DNA of 64,000 nt from assembly GCF_003573695.1 (NCBI RefSeq), contig NC_039367.1, positions 163,014,542 through 163,078,541 on the forward strand, given 5' to 3'. A program made the translations under genes and the position numbers. The DNA comes from Papaver somniferum (taxonomy: Eukaryota; Streptophyta; Magnoliopsida; Ranunculales; Papaveraceae). The number at the start of each line of letters is the position of its first letter. Positions within the stretch are counted from its first letter, which is position 1. This document shows positions 45,595-57,091 of this stretch, piece after piece. The notes beneath the pieces were generated by a model. The model made no database searches. It had not been told where the DNA came from and worked only from the letters and a program-made list of their open reading frames with translations.

Positions 45595-46164
45595 GCAGCA
45601 TCTTGATACCTTTCCTAATTTTGGTCTTTTTAGATTTCCTTTTTCTTTTATAATTCCTTTTCTTAGATGTTTGATTTTTAGGAAAGATAGGTTCATATAA
45701 ATAAGGGATTGTAAGATAGTTTTATTCATTCAGTTTTAAGAGATAATACACTAGAGTTTTCTCTAAAGCCTTGCATTGATTTGATTCTGTCATCAATTCA
45801 AGAGCCTTGCATCGAATTTGATTGAACTCTTCGATTCAAGAAGTCAGGTGGCGCAGCGTATCAACGGTGATTCAGCTCAATCTAGAAATATAGGTTAAAT
45901 TTCTAGAGACCTGACTTCTTGAATCGAAGAGTTCAATCAAATTCGATGCAAGGCTCTTGAATTGATGACAGAATCAAATCAATGCAAGGCTTTAGAGAAA
46001 ACTCTAGTGTATTATCTCTTAAAACTGAATGAATAAAACTATCTTACAATCCCTTATTTATATGAACCTATCTTTCCTAAAAATCAAACATCTAAGAAAA
46101 GGAATTATAAAAGAAAAAGGAAATCTAAAAAGACCAAAATTAGGAAAGGTATCAAGATGCTGCA
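45594..46164. repeat. LTR-LTR palindrome, 256-bp arms and 59-bp loop
   Basis: A forward LTR lacking its first 3 and last 63 bases (45594-45849) is followed without spacer by a complete LTR in reverse (45849-46167). The arms 45594-45849 and 45909-46164 are inverted repeats of each other; 45850-45908 forms the loop. The loop is the end of the LTR that the forward arm lacks. This would form a long hairpin if single-stranded. Confidence 0.92.
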
Positions 46165-47317
46165 TCAGGTCCCGCCGGGGAAGAAGGATTCGACCACGAA
46201 TCTGGAACTGGGTCTGGTGGAACAAAACGTGATAAATAACGAACATTGAAGACATCCGAAGTGTTGATGTTTGCTGGAAGTTGTAGGCGATAAGCATTGT
46301 CATTAATTCGTTCCACAACTGTGACAGGACCTATTTTCTTTGCCTTGAGTTTATTATAAGCATGAGCCGGCATTCGATCTTTAGTGAGAAATACCCAAAC
46401 TTGATCACCTACTTCGAAGAGAACACGACGGCGACGAGAATCAGACGCAGCTTTGTACTTTGAGGAGGATGACTCGAGATTGGTAATAACCTTCGTATGA
46501 ATCGTATGAATGTTGTCTACAAAATCATCAGCTACACCATGAAGACGTGTACGGTCTGGAAGAGTAGATAAATCCAAAGGACCACGAGGGAGAAGACCAT
46601 AAACGACCTGAAATGGACTGAACCCTGAACTTCTATTAAGTGAATGATTATGAGCAAACTCTGCTTGAGGAAGCTTTGAGTCCCAAGTTTTAATAGAATC
46701 TCCCACAAGGCAGCGAAGCAAATTCCCCAAAGATCTATTGGTCACTTCTGTTTGACCGTCCGTTTGAGGATGATAAGCGGAACTCATGTCAAGGCTGGTT
46801 CCTAGTAATTTCCATAAAGACCTCCAAAAATGTCCTAAGAATCGAGAATCCCGATCAGAAACGATGGAAGTTGGCAATCCATGGAGTCTGTAAACCTCTC
46901 AAAAAAAAGTGTTGCGACTTGGACTGCATCTGAAGTCTTTTTACATGGAATGAAGTGCACCATCTTGGAGAAACGATCAACAATGACAAAGATTGAATCG
47001 AAACCCTTTTGTGTACGAGGAAGACCCATCACAAAGTCCATACTGATGTCCGTCCATGGTTGTGTTGGAATAGGGAGAGGAAGGTATAGACCGGCATTCG
47101 TGGAATGACCTTTTGATGTCTGACACACTGTGCAACGTTCGACAAAACGCTCAACATCACGTCTCAATGCAGGCCAAAAATAAGACTGAGAAAGTAAATA
47201 CAACGTCCGGTCGCGACCAATGTGTCCTTCATTATGTGTTTCAGCAACAAGTTTAAGACGGAGGCTGCAGTCTGGAATGCAAAGACGACTGTCTCGAAAA
47301 AGAAAGCCATCGTGCAT
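46152..47317 (-). pseudogene. Integrase, inverted half of the composite
   Basis: Minus strand. HNEGHIGRDRTLYLLSQSYFWP and CTVCQTSKG form the zinc-binding N-terminus. The core has DISMDFVMGLPRT, FSKMVHFIP, then after a one-base shift in a T run near 46900, SIVSDRDSRFLG and SSAYHPQTDGQTEVTNRSL with the catalytic Asp and Glu. The C-terminus has FEVGDQVWVFL, KLKAKKIGPVTV and DVFNVRYLSRFVPPDP, and ends five codons into the LTR (stop at 46152). A coding end that runs into the LTR is known for CRM-type elements. Would join element DNA to the genome; broken by the shift. Confidence 0.88.
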
Positions 47318-47380
47318 AGTGAAATCAGAGAAAGACCATTCTGTACGTCAAGAAGAACTCGACCAAAGAAGTCATCAGAC

Positions 47381-48821
47381 TCATAAATCAGCAAAGGTGG
47401 AAAATCCCGGAACTGATACATGAAGAACGCTCAGCAAAGAATGGCGACGACTCAGGGCATCAGCAACTCGATTAGAAACACCTGACGTGTGTTTGATAAC
47501 AAACGTAAATTGTTGCAAGTAAGATATCCATGATGCGTGACGAGCTGAGATTTTATCTTGACTGTTCAGGTGTTTTAAAGCATCATGATCTGTGTAAAGA
47601 ACAAATTCTTTATGGAAAAGATAATGTCTCCAGTGTTTGATTGCTTGAACCACTGCATAAAATTCCACATCGTAAGTACTATAACGTAGACGAGCTCCAG
47701 CCAGTTTTTCACTGAAGAAGGCAATAGGTTTGTTGCGTTGGCTCAAGACAGCACCAATGCCCAACTTAGAAGCATCACTATGAAGTTCAAAAACTTGAGT
47801 AAAATCTGGAAGAGCTAGAATAGGTGCTGATAACAATTTCGTCTTAATGATCTCAAAAGCTGTAGTTGCTTCGGCAGTCCAAGTGAAGACACTATCATGA
47901 CGAATACAATCAGTGATAGGTGCCATCAAACTGCTAAATTGCGGCACAAATCTTCGATAAAAAGATGCTAGACCATGAAAACTTCGAGTTTCAGATAAAG
48001 TAGTAGGAGTAGGCCAAGATTTTATTGCTTCTACCTTGCTCGGATCGACGGCTAGACCTTGTGCTGAGACGATGTATCCAAGGAAGTGAACCTCAGGAGA
48101 GCCAAACTCACACTTTTTTGTGTGGCAAATAGTCGATCTCGACGGAGAACAAGAAGTACTCTCTTAAGTGTGCAAGATGTTCAGTGAAGGACTTACTAAA
48201 TATGAGAATATCATCAAAATAAACAACTACAAACTTACCTATGAAGGGCCGAAGAGATTGATTCATAACACGCATGAAAGTGCTTGGTGCATTGGACAAG
48301 CCAAAGGGCATGACAAGCCATTCAAAAAGTCCTTCGCGAGTTTTAAAAGCCGTCTTCCATTCATCTCCTGGGCGGATCCGTATCTGATGATAACCACTTC
48401 GAAGATCCAGTTTAGAGAAAATCGTTGCAGCTCCAATTTGATCTAATAGATCGTCGAGACGGGGAATGGGAAATCTATAGCGTACTGTAATTTTATTTAT
48501 AGCACGGCTGTCGACACACATCCTCCAAGATCCATCCTTCTTTGGTATAAGCAAAGCTGGGACTGCACACGGACTCAAGCTTTCACGTAAATATCCCTTC
48601 AACACAAGTTCCTCAACCTGTCGTCTAAGTTCTTCATGCTCACTCGGACTCATACGATAATGAGCTCTATTAGGAAGAACAACATCTGGAATTAGATCAA
48701 TATGGTGTTGAATATCTCTGAGTGGAGGAAGGGGGTGGTAACTCATTAGGAAAAACATCCTGAAACTCTTCCAATAGTCTTTGAAAATGTTCTGGAGGTG
48801 ACGGCAAAGACTTTCTGACAA
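47381..48821 (-). pseudogene. RT-RNase H, inverted half of the composite
   Basis: 48821-48108 holds RT with the intact junction [10 protein letters not shown] (where the forward copy has a 2-bp deletion), [25 protein letters not shown], then one base lost near 48163 shifts the frame (LREYFLF). 47947-47381 carries RNase H ([47 protein letters not shown]) past the point where the forward copy was cut, ending TSGVSNRVADALSRR. Confidence 0.88.
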
Positions 48822-49869
48822 CCGAATTGATCAATATTAGAACATATCTTTCTTCGCGAAGTGTTTCTTCAAAAGCTTTTTGCTGCAAGAAAAGGACTGG
48901 AGCTGATGGTGTATGTTGTTTCTCGGGCAAAGAAGGTTGTAGAGTGAAATTGCGATTATTGTAACGAAAACTGTAGGTATTACGATAGCCATCATGTTGT
49001 ACTCGAAGATCAGATAACCAAGGACGTCCTAAAAGTAGATGGCAAGCATCCATTGGAGCAATATCACAATGAATTTGATCCTTATACGAATCTCCCACCG
49101 AAAAAGAAATCAATGCTCGTCGAGTTATGAGTACATCAGTATTCCGATCCAACCATGCCAACTTGTAGGGGTTAGGATGTAGTTCTGTTGATAATTGAAG
49201 TTTGGTTACAACCTCCTCAGCAATGACGTTTTCACTACTACCAGAATCAATTATGAAGTTACACACCTTGCCTCCAATAGTACACTTTGAGTGAAAAAAA
49301 TTATGTCGTTGAGGGTTGATATCTGTTCCACGCGGAGCTAAACACACACGTCGCAACATTAATGCTGGTCCGCTATCTGCTTTAAGAACCTCTACTTCAT
49401 CCTGTGGCTCTGTAGTTTCCTCATCGTAAATTACTTCAACGTCATTACCAGCAGTGTCAAGGAGGAGGCCTCTTCTGTTTCTAGTGGGGCAGGAAGACTG
49501 TCGATGACCTAAATCTCCACAAGAAAAGCAACGAATTGAGTTTGGTCGAGTTTGTCGAGTGTCAAGAGCTGGAACAATGGGTGTGTCTGCTTTGACAGAT
49601 ATAGCGTCATCTGTCGCAGTCGGAGTCTGATTTGGTCGAGAAGAACGAACAGTAGACCATGATGAGAAGGATAATTTAGTTTGCGCCTCAATAGTCAAAG
49701 CTTGCTGATGTGCTTCTGACAGTGTTGATGGATGGAAGAGATTGATTGTGTGTTGGATCTGTTGTCGTAATCCTGCTGTAAACCGTGCCACCAGTTGACG
49801 CTCAGAGTCTTGTATATCAACTCGATTGAGAAGTAAAAAAAATTCAGTAGAGTAGTCAGCCACAGATCG
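48697..49869 (-). pseudogene. gag C-part and protease, inverted half of the composite
   Basis: Minus strand from SVADYSTEFFLLLNRVD through the knuckle CFSCGDLGHRQSSC and the protease site FIIDSGSSENVI to the RT linker. It is frameshifted near 48735 (NELPPPSS where the forward copy reads NELPPGLPPL) by loss of two bases. Nearly identical to 43195-44340. The gag N-terminus, primer site and LTR that should follow are absent; instead the junction to forward integrase lies at 49870-49900. Confidence 0.9.
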
Positions 49870-50095
49870 ATGAAACATTAGCTGAAACATTAGCTGGTCA
49901 TGCTTATAATAAACTCAAGGCAAAGAAAATAGGTCCTGTCACAGTTGTGGAACGAATTAATGACAATGCTTATCGCCTACAACTTCCAGCAAACATCAAC
50001 ACTTCGGATGTCTTCAATGTTCGTTATTTATCACGTTTTGTTCCACCAGACCCAGTTCCAGATTCGTGGTCGAATCCTTCTTCCCCGGCGGGACC
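49870..50095 (+). repeat. Junction and integrase C-terminus, forward orientation
   Basis: 49870-49898 contains a doubled 12-mer (tgaaacattagc twice), which derives from gag (43165-43178 reversed). It then switches at a short shared word (gct.gtcat / ggctcat) to the integrase C-terminus 'gcttataataaactcaagg'. The remaining 197 bp repeat 46168-46363 in the opposite orientation and lead directly into the right LTR. Confidence 0.88.
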
Positions 50096-50414
50096 TGATG
50101 CAACATCTTGATACCTTTCCTAATTTTGGTCTTTTTAGATTTCCTTTTTCTTTTATAATTCCTTTTCTTAGATGTTTGATTTTTAGGAAAGATAGGTTCA
50201 TATAAATAAGGGATTGTAAGATAGTTTTATTCATTCAGTTTTAAGAGATAATACACTAGAGTTTTCTCTAAAGCCTTGCATTGATTTGATTCTGTCATCA
50301 ATTCAAGAGCCTTGCATCGAATTTGATTGAACTCTTCGATTCAAGAAGTCAGGTCTCTAGAAATTTAACCTATATTTCTAGATTGAGCTGAATCACCGTT
50401 GATACGCTGCGCCA
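50096..50414 (+). repeat. 3' LTR of the composite element
   Basis: 319 bp, starting TGATGCAACATC and ending GCTGCGCCA, then the target duplicate CTTTC (50415-50419). Confidence 0.93.
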
Positions 50415-50545
50415 CTTTCCTTGAAACTATCCTTTACATTATCAATTTGTTGAGTAAGATCTGTGGAAAGATTTTTGAATTCTGATCGGAGTTGATTGAT
50501 AGTGGTTTCATTAGTTGTGGTTTTACCAAGGTCTTTGAGCGTCAT
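50415..50545 (-). pseudogene. Gag N-terminus of the interrupted minus-strand gypsy element
   Basis: From the ATG at 50545 (minus strand) it reads MTLKDLGKTTTN, then INQLRSEFKNLSTDLTQQID and VKDSFKES, a coiled-coil-like gag start. Joined across the composite insertion it continues SESLQENNRNLIQ at 42220. This confirms that the composite landed inside one gag gene. Confidence 0.8.
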
Positions 50546-50752
50546 TGGAAAACTAGTTAACTACTAAAGGCAGACTAGTTAGGCAGCCCCTGTTATTCAC
50601 ACTGTGACAAAAGCCAAGAGCTAACATGAGTTAAGAAGGTCGGAAAGGTGGCACATCTTATAGAACACTCTTTGAGAAATAAACACCATACGATGCCACT
50701 TTGAAGTGAATAAAGGACATGGTTAGACGACCCCATGTATTTGCTTATTGTC
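50546..50752. other. 5' flank of neprosin copy 2, left of the LINE
   Basis: From about 50600 the sequence matches 3240-3370 upstream of copy 1, so the gypsy remnant ends near 50595. No gene. Confidence 0.55.
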
Positions 50753-51352
50753 AACTTTAAACTTGTAATAGGCAGCCAAAAAAGCCGGAGCATTTACGGA
50801 TAAGAGGCGAATAACTCGGGGAATGAATCAGAGCGACTCGTTATCTCTGATTACGAAAATCTTGCTTCTGATCTCTTATTTCTACTTTTGTATGTTAATT
50901 TAATCACCTTCTTTATACATATTAGTTTTATTTGGTAATCTAATGGATCATGTTTCCTCTATTCACTAGGTACTGGCTTTGGTGCTGAAGGGTTGCCTGA
51001 AGATTCGAGTGGTTTTGCATAATTTTATTATAATCTCATCATACACGGTTCCATGGCTCAACTTTTGATTATCTTATGGCACACGATGATTCAATTTACA
51101 CCTTTTTGCTATGGGTATCTGCATGAAGCATTAATTGGCATCGGTTTATTCTCACCGTGGGTCTTGTTTAGGGTTTCGAAAAAAAGTAGCAGTCTCTCAA
51201 TTACGTATAAGATTAAATTATGGAGATGTAAGAACTTTTCATCTAGGTGTAAAACATTCACCGATCAAAGTAGAGGAAATGGTTTCTTTATTTTAATCCT
51301 CTACCTCATTGTTTTCTCCTAGTTCTTTTCTTACTTCTTTTATTCTAGTTCA

Positions 51353-52120
51353 ATGGACTCAGAACTTGTTCAGGTCCAACAGAAGATGGAGGGTACTTCG
51401 ATAACTGATAGATTGAGAGCTTTGAGGGAGCCAAATATTTCGACAGAAGATCTTCTACAGGGAGCAGTGCAGTTTAAGTTCAGTTTTTTAGGAAAGGTGT
51501 ATAGTTCTAAGGTTTATACAGTAAGTGAACTTGATAAAGAACTGAAAAAGCTTTGTCCAAAAAACAAAGACATCTTTATCAAAAGAGAGGAAAATGACTG
51601 TTACCTGATAAAGTTTCACACTTCAGATGAATATAATATTGTACTCAAGTTTAGACCCTGATTTCTAGAAGGAGACTTGCTCGTGATGGAGCCTTGGAAT
51701 CCTCAGATTCCAAAAACTCTAGTGGATTTAACTAAAGTACTTATGTGGCTTCGCCTTTATAACATGCAGCCGGGATTTGTGTATCCAAATATTTTTAATA
51801 GCATAGCATCTGCAATAGGAGAAGTGAGTGAACTGGATCCACCTGATTGTGTAGTCCCAAAAGGTAAAGTACAAAAAGCTCTAGTTTTGTTGGATATCAG
51901 AGATCCACTCATGAGAGGTTTTTGGATTAACAATGCAGCAGGGGAGGATGTTTGGATTAGATTGTTTTATGAAAAGCATCCTTTCAATTTGTGCGGTTAC
52001 TGCTATACAATTGACCATAAGGAGCTTGAATGTGAAATTATAGCAACATAACTTTTACAGCAACAGAGGTTATCTCTCATTAACATCAATTCTCGATCCT
52101 CCATCATGGACAAACCCAGA
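51353..52120 (+). pseudogene. LINE ORF1, DUF4283-type with zinc knuckle
   Basis: MDSELVQVQQKMEG begins ORF1. One stop at 51659-51661 separates KFRP from the rest, which continues with LLVMEPWNPQIP, MWLRLYNMQPGFVYP and FNLCGYCYTIDHKELEC, a CCHC knuckle. A second stop lies at 52049. The ORF1 protein of plant LINEs binds element RNA. A poorly conserved tail continues through 52251-53099 to just before the endonuclease. Confidence 0.82.
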
Positions 52121-53095
52121 TAACAGAGGAGTCAAATCTGTAAACCAACATGCAGCAGCTGAATCACTGGAACAAAACTCTAAAGTTATTGAACAAGGTG
52201 ATCCTCATCAGAGAGTTGAAGATCAAGTTATAGGGGCTAGTTCTTCAAACATGCATGAAGACCCAAAAAACATTCCTTCGGTGCAATTTAATGTGGAAGA
52301 GTCCAAAGATGCAGTCTTTTTAAAAGAACAAGATGAAGACAACAATATCAGGAAGATTCCTTTGTCATCTTCTTCTCCAGTAACAGTCGTTGGCTGTAAC
52401 TCTCAAGGTATGATTGAGGTTTTTATTAATAACAATAAAACGACGAGTCAGTTGAACTATAGACAGGGAAAGAGAATCATATTCGAAGATGGTGGTACAA
52501 GTAATACAAAAAATTCATATCAGCATTTGGACCACAATTTTGGGAATAGTAATATTCTAGGAAGCCTGTCTGAAGGTGATGTGGAGAAGCAACCAAGAGC
52601 ATTTAATTCCTCTATGGGTCAGAAAGGTGGATACTGGTCAAATGTGGATCTGTTAAAATCCTATATTGCTCTAGGCGAACTGGATGTATCATTAGATGAT
52701 TACAATGTTAGCAATTTAGATCCAGATTCATGTCTACCAGAGCAAGTTTTTAATGAACCACTCCAAGACCTAGTTAATCAAATTGAAGATAATTTGTCTA
52801 GTTACCATTCATCTAGCTATAATGTGGATGTCTCTGGTAATGAGCGTGTTAGTTTGGATGAGTTTTTGCCATCTCGTAACTCACATACCTCATTCCATGG
52901 AACTGTTTCAGAGCAAAACCACTCTAATAGACGCAAAGAAACTTCTTCGAGCACTGATGGAAGGTATTTCCTCTTCTCAATTTTAAATTTCTCAATACCC
53001 ATTTTGAATTTAACATTTTATCTCTTCAAACCTGTTTTACTAGTGCATTATTATTTCCCAGTGTCCTATTACAGTTACCCTTCTCTTTTAACACA

Positions 53096-53823
53096 ATGAA
53101 GATTGTGTCATGGAATGTACAAGGATTAGCTGGTAAAGAAACCATAGATCATCTAAAAGACATCATTAGAATACATAATCCAGACATCATATTTCTCATG
53201 GAAACTAAATGTGGAGCTAATAGAGCAAATTTTTTAACTCAGCCATTTAATTACCCAAATTCCCACTTTGTTAGTTCCATTGGTTTATCAGGGGGTTTAG
53301 CTCTTCCTTGGAAAGATTGATTTCCTTGTGTTATAATTTGTAGCAAAGATAACATGGTGCACGTTATCATTACTTCAAATTCTTCAAAACAGGAATGGCT
53401 GCTTTCCTGCATTATGGGTCAACACAACTTGATTTGAAAAAATAACACTGGGAATTCTTAAAGGATCTCAGTGAAAATGTTTTTCAATCATGGATTGTCA
53501 TGGGTGATCTAAATATCCACATTTCAGCAGAGGATGCTTCAACTAGTGTTGCTTCCCTTGATAATTGGATTTGTAGTATTATTAATAGCGCAGGGTTAAT
53601 GGATATGGGGTTCACTGGTTCAAAACATACCTGGAAAAACAGAATTAATGGAAAAGGTTATAAGAGAGCAAGAATAGATTTAGTTCTGCACAACTCAAAT
53701 TGGATCAGAGATTATCCATATTCCAAAGTCCTTCATCTCCCTTTCTTAGGCTCTGATCATTGCCCATTACTCTTAAATACTGATACAAAATCAAATAGAC
53801 CTGGGAATGTGTGGAAATTCTAG
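53096..53823 (+). pseudogene. LINE endonuclease (EEP/AP type)
   Basis: Starts MKIVSWNVQGLAG, then PDIIFLMETK with the catalytic Glu. A stop at 53318 and shifts follow near 53330-53500. The second part has MGDLNIHI (family GDFN), GFTGSKHTWKN, ARIDLVL and LGSDHCPLLL with the catalytic Asp-His. It would nick target DNA to start reverse transcription. ORF2 start overlaps the end of the ORF1 tail (about 53096-53099). Confidence 0.88.
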
Positions 53824-55790
53824 ACCTAGGATTCAAATTATTCTGATATCATCTCAAATGCATATAAAGTGTCTAACGACCTGGATCTTTCTCAGAAACT
53901 CTGTCATTCTAGACACAAACTGTCTAGATGGAATAGAGAGTATTTTGGGCGTAAAGAATTTCATGTCAGGCATTTAAGAGATCATCTTTCTACTCTCCAA
54001 ACACAACCGTATAGTGAGGATATATCCAATAAGATACATCACACTATTCAAAGTTTAAATCATTGGAAAAAGGTGGAAGCAGATTTTTGGCATCAAAAAT
54101 CAAGGGATAAGCGGTTAAGAGATTCAGATAATAACACCGCCTATTTTCATACTCTGGCAAATAGAAGGAAAGCAAGGAATCATATTTCAGCTCTTAGAGA
54201 TGAGCATGGCATCGACATCATTCCTATAATGACCTTCAAAACCTTCTTACCAATCATTTTTCTTCCATTGCTAGGTCAACTAATCCTGTTTTTTCAGAAC
54301 ATTCTTTTGACATCATCTCCCCAATTATTACCCAACAAGAGAACAATTCCTTAGTTTTTATGCCTACATAAGAAAAAATCTTAAATGTCTTAAGAAGTAT
54401 GCCGAGTTGGAATTCGCCGGGACCAGATAGATTCCTAACTGGGTTATACTTATCACAATCGGCAACGTTGGGAAATGACATTGTGCAATTAGTGCAACAA
54501 TTTTTCATTAATAAAACAATGCCTGCTTTCATAAACCAAATTGTACCTGTCTGATACCAAAAACTCAGCATCCTAAGACACCTAGTGATTACAAGCCAAT
54601 TAGTCTTTTTAACATCACTTACAAAATAATCTCTAAGTTTATAGTTACAAGAATGATGCCACTGATGGAGAAAATAATCTCTCCAACACAAGTTGCTTTT
54701 GTCCCAAAAAGGTACATCAATGATAATATAGTTATGGCTCATGAATTAATCCACTCAATGAAGAAATCTAAGAAGCAGCAAGGGTTAGTGGCACTTTAAT
54801 TGGACATGTTGAAGTCATTCGATAGGGTAGAATGGGAGTTTTTTATTAAAATGATGACATCTTTAGGATTCTGTGAAGAATGGTGTACTATCATTTATCA
54901 ATGTATCTCGACAACGTCTATCTAAATACATTTAAATGGTAGTAATTTCAAGTCATACATTCCTTCTCGAGGACTGAGGCAAGGGGATCCATTATCCCCT
55001 TACCTATTTATGATATCAATAGAGTATCTAGGTATATCCTTAATGAGTGCAGAGAACCAAAACTTGTTGATGGAATTCAGGTGGTCAAGAACTCAATTTC
55101 TATTAATCACCTTCTATTCGTAGACGACTCCATTCTTTTCTTTCAAGCAGATAGCAAAAGCATTGCTCAAGTTAAATTATGTTTACAGAATTTCAGTAAT
55201 GTCTCTAGACAACTGATAAATTTTTCAAAATCTTCAGCTTATGTTACGGGTGATCTCTCTCATAATGCTAAGTTATCTATCACACAGAAACTTGGGGTTA
55301 AACAACTTTGTACTTCTGATAAATACTTAGGTTTACCAATTCTTTTGGGGAGATCTAAGAAACAATCTTTTAGCTCAGTCCAAAATTCTTATGAAAACAG
55401 ATTCCAAGGTTGGTGCTTCAAAACTCTGAACCAAGCAGCTAGATCCACTGTGGTTAAGTCGGTACTAAACTCAATTCCTACCCATTATATGATTCCTTTC
55501 AATATTCCAAAAAAACTTATTAGGAAACTTGATTCGGCTCAAAGGAAGTTTTGGTGGGGACATAAATCCAACAGGGGATTAAATTTCATTGCATGGAACT
55601 CTCCGTGTAGTACGAAAGAAGAAGGTGGACTATATTTTAGGAATCTAGAGCATTTTAACATGGCATTAATTGCCAAGCTAACTTGGAGGTTATGCAATGA
55701 AGAAGATAAACCTTGGGTTCAACTTATGAAATCAAAGTATTCCCCCTCATTGCAGCTTTCTGCATCTTCAAGACTTCCCTAATAATTCGT
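53824..55790 (+). pseudogene. LINE reverse transcriptase
   Basis: 53869-54354 carries the linker (WNREYFGRKE, KVEADFWHQKSRD, NTAYFHTLANRRKARN). RT blocks: KHPKTPSDYKPISLFN, TQVAFVPKRYINDNIV, a LDMLKSFDRVEW core (stop just before it at 54797), LRQGDPLSPYLF and LLFVDDSILFF (catalytic FVDD). The 55081-55782 segment continues to KYLGLPILLGR, RKFWWGH and GGLYFRN, typical of the C-terminal RT region of plant LINEs. At least four stops or shifts. Confidence 0.9.
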
Positions 55791-56658
55791 CCTGGATTTG
55801 GAAGGGTCTGGAGGTGGGTCTTAATTATGTAAGAAGCTTTCATAGATGGGATGTTCGTAGAGGTAACAAAATTTTAGTATGGTATGATAAATGGGTCAGA
55901 GGCTTAAATTCACCACCTACTCCTAGGATACTTTTAGAGAACCAGCTAGGATTGTCCTTGTTTCTGACCTGATGCTAGATAATCCAAGGAGATGGAATGT
56001 ACAATTAATCTGGTATCTGTTTCCAGATAATACAGCAGCACTAATCTTGCAGATGAACTTAGTTCAACAAGTAAATGATAGGCTTATATGGGAACCAAGT
56101 AGGAATGGGGAATTTTCAGTAAAGTCAGCATATAAAGTCTAATCTAACATGAACCCTAATGTTAGGAAAACTTCTGGTATCAACTGGAAAAGTTTATGGA
56201 GAATTGATGCACCTCATAAAGTTAAGTTATTTATCTGGAAGTGTCTAAAAGGAATAGTGTCAACTAGATTCATTCTTAATAAATATAATCCTTCTTTAGA
56301 CACACTATGTCCTAGATGTTCTCAAGCAGAAGAAACATTGCAACACCTACTATTAGATTGTGATCATTCAAGATCAGTGTGGTTATCAATGAACATAAAT
56401 GTGGCAGCACTTCAACAACAACAAATTTCACTCTCTGATTGGATCTCTAGTTGGTTTCAGACTTGTACTGATTTGAATAACCAACATAGAGATTATTGGA
56501 TTTTGAAGCTCGTGATCTCGACTTGGTATATTTGGAAAAACAGCTGTTCAAAGTTGTTTCAAAATAAAAATCAAAATGTTCTCTGCACAACTCACTTGAT
56601 TAATAACATGCTCAAGCAATGCTCACCTGAGGTAGACAGTAAAAAAATAATAAAATAG
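55791..56658 (+). pseudogene. LINE zinc-binding RT-linked region
   Basis: After a stop at 55781 the sequence reads FLNNSSWIWKGLE and VRGNKILVWYDKWV in another frame. Then 56149-56658 has WKSLWRIDAPHKVKLFIWKC and LCPRCSQAEETLQHLLLDCDH, the C-x2-C...H...C zinc-binding segment (zf-RVT) of plant LINEs. It ends at a stop at 56656. Confidence 0.85.
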
Positions 56659-56700
56659 CAGGAATCTTGGTCTCCACCACAACATAGTGAAGTCAAAATA

Positions 56701-57063
56701 AATATGGATGCAACTTTTGATTATGTTACCAAAACTTTTGGAATTGGTTTATTAATTCGAGATTCTGCAGGGTACTGCCATGGAGTCAGGTGCAAATACT
56801 TCAATGGTGGAGTAGATCCTGAGCAGGCGGAGTGTCTAGCCATGAAACAAGCTATTATACGGGATGGACAATGTAAGTTAAGTAAAGTGGTGTTGGAAAG
56901 TGACAACCTTAATGTAATTAACTCTATCAAGCATGCCAATTCCTCAGTTCACTGGATGAACCAAGGAGTAGTAGATGAAATAAGGCATTTGCTCTTTTCT
57001 TTTTCTTGTGTTAAGTTAAACCATGTTAAGAGATCAGCTAATAACGTTGCTCACGTAACTTGA
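56701..57063 (+). pseudogene. LINE RNase H
   Basis: MDATFDYVTKTFGIGLLIRDSAG, then AECLAMKQAI and VVLESDNLNVIN with active-site Asp and Glu residues, and VKRSANNVAH near the end. This is the RVT_3 RNase H that ends ORF2 of plant L1-like elements. The stop is TGA at 57061, directly before the A tail. Confidence 0.88.
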
Positions 57064-57091
57064 AAAAAAAAACAAACTTTAAACTTGTAAT

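Larger units (their letters stand above)
42227..50414. mobile_element. Rearranged, partly inverted composite Ty3/gypsy element
   Basis: Outer borders are a TG...CA pair of near-identical 319-bp LTRs (42227-42545 and 50096-50414) in direct orientation, flanked by one perfect 5-bp duplication CTTTC (42222-42226 and 50415-50419). Inside, the order is: gag-PR-RT-RH forward (42574-45525); a 69-bp RT piece forward (45526-45594); a partial LTR forward (45594-45849); a full LTR inverted (45849-46167); IN-RH-RT-PR-gag inverted (46168-49869); IN C-terminus forward (49899-50095). Forward and inverted parts are almost identical. A single target duplication around a scrambled interior implies that the molecule was assembled before integration, most simply by template or strand switching during reverse transcription. 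Confidence 0.9.
50770..57074 (+). mobile_element. LINE (non-LTR retrotransposon), inactive
   Basis: Flanked by a 17-bp target-site duplication (aactttaaacttgtaat at 50753-50769 and 57075-57091). It ends in an A-rich tail (tgaaaaaaaaaaca). It encodes ORF1, endonuclease, RT, a zinc-binding segment and RNase H in order, as in plant LINEs. Multiple stops and shifts in both ORFs show it is dead. It separates the copy 2 upstream repeat array from the matching left flank. Confidence 0.92.
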
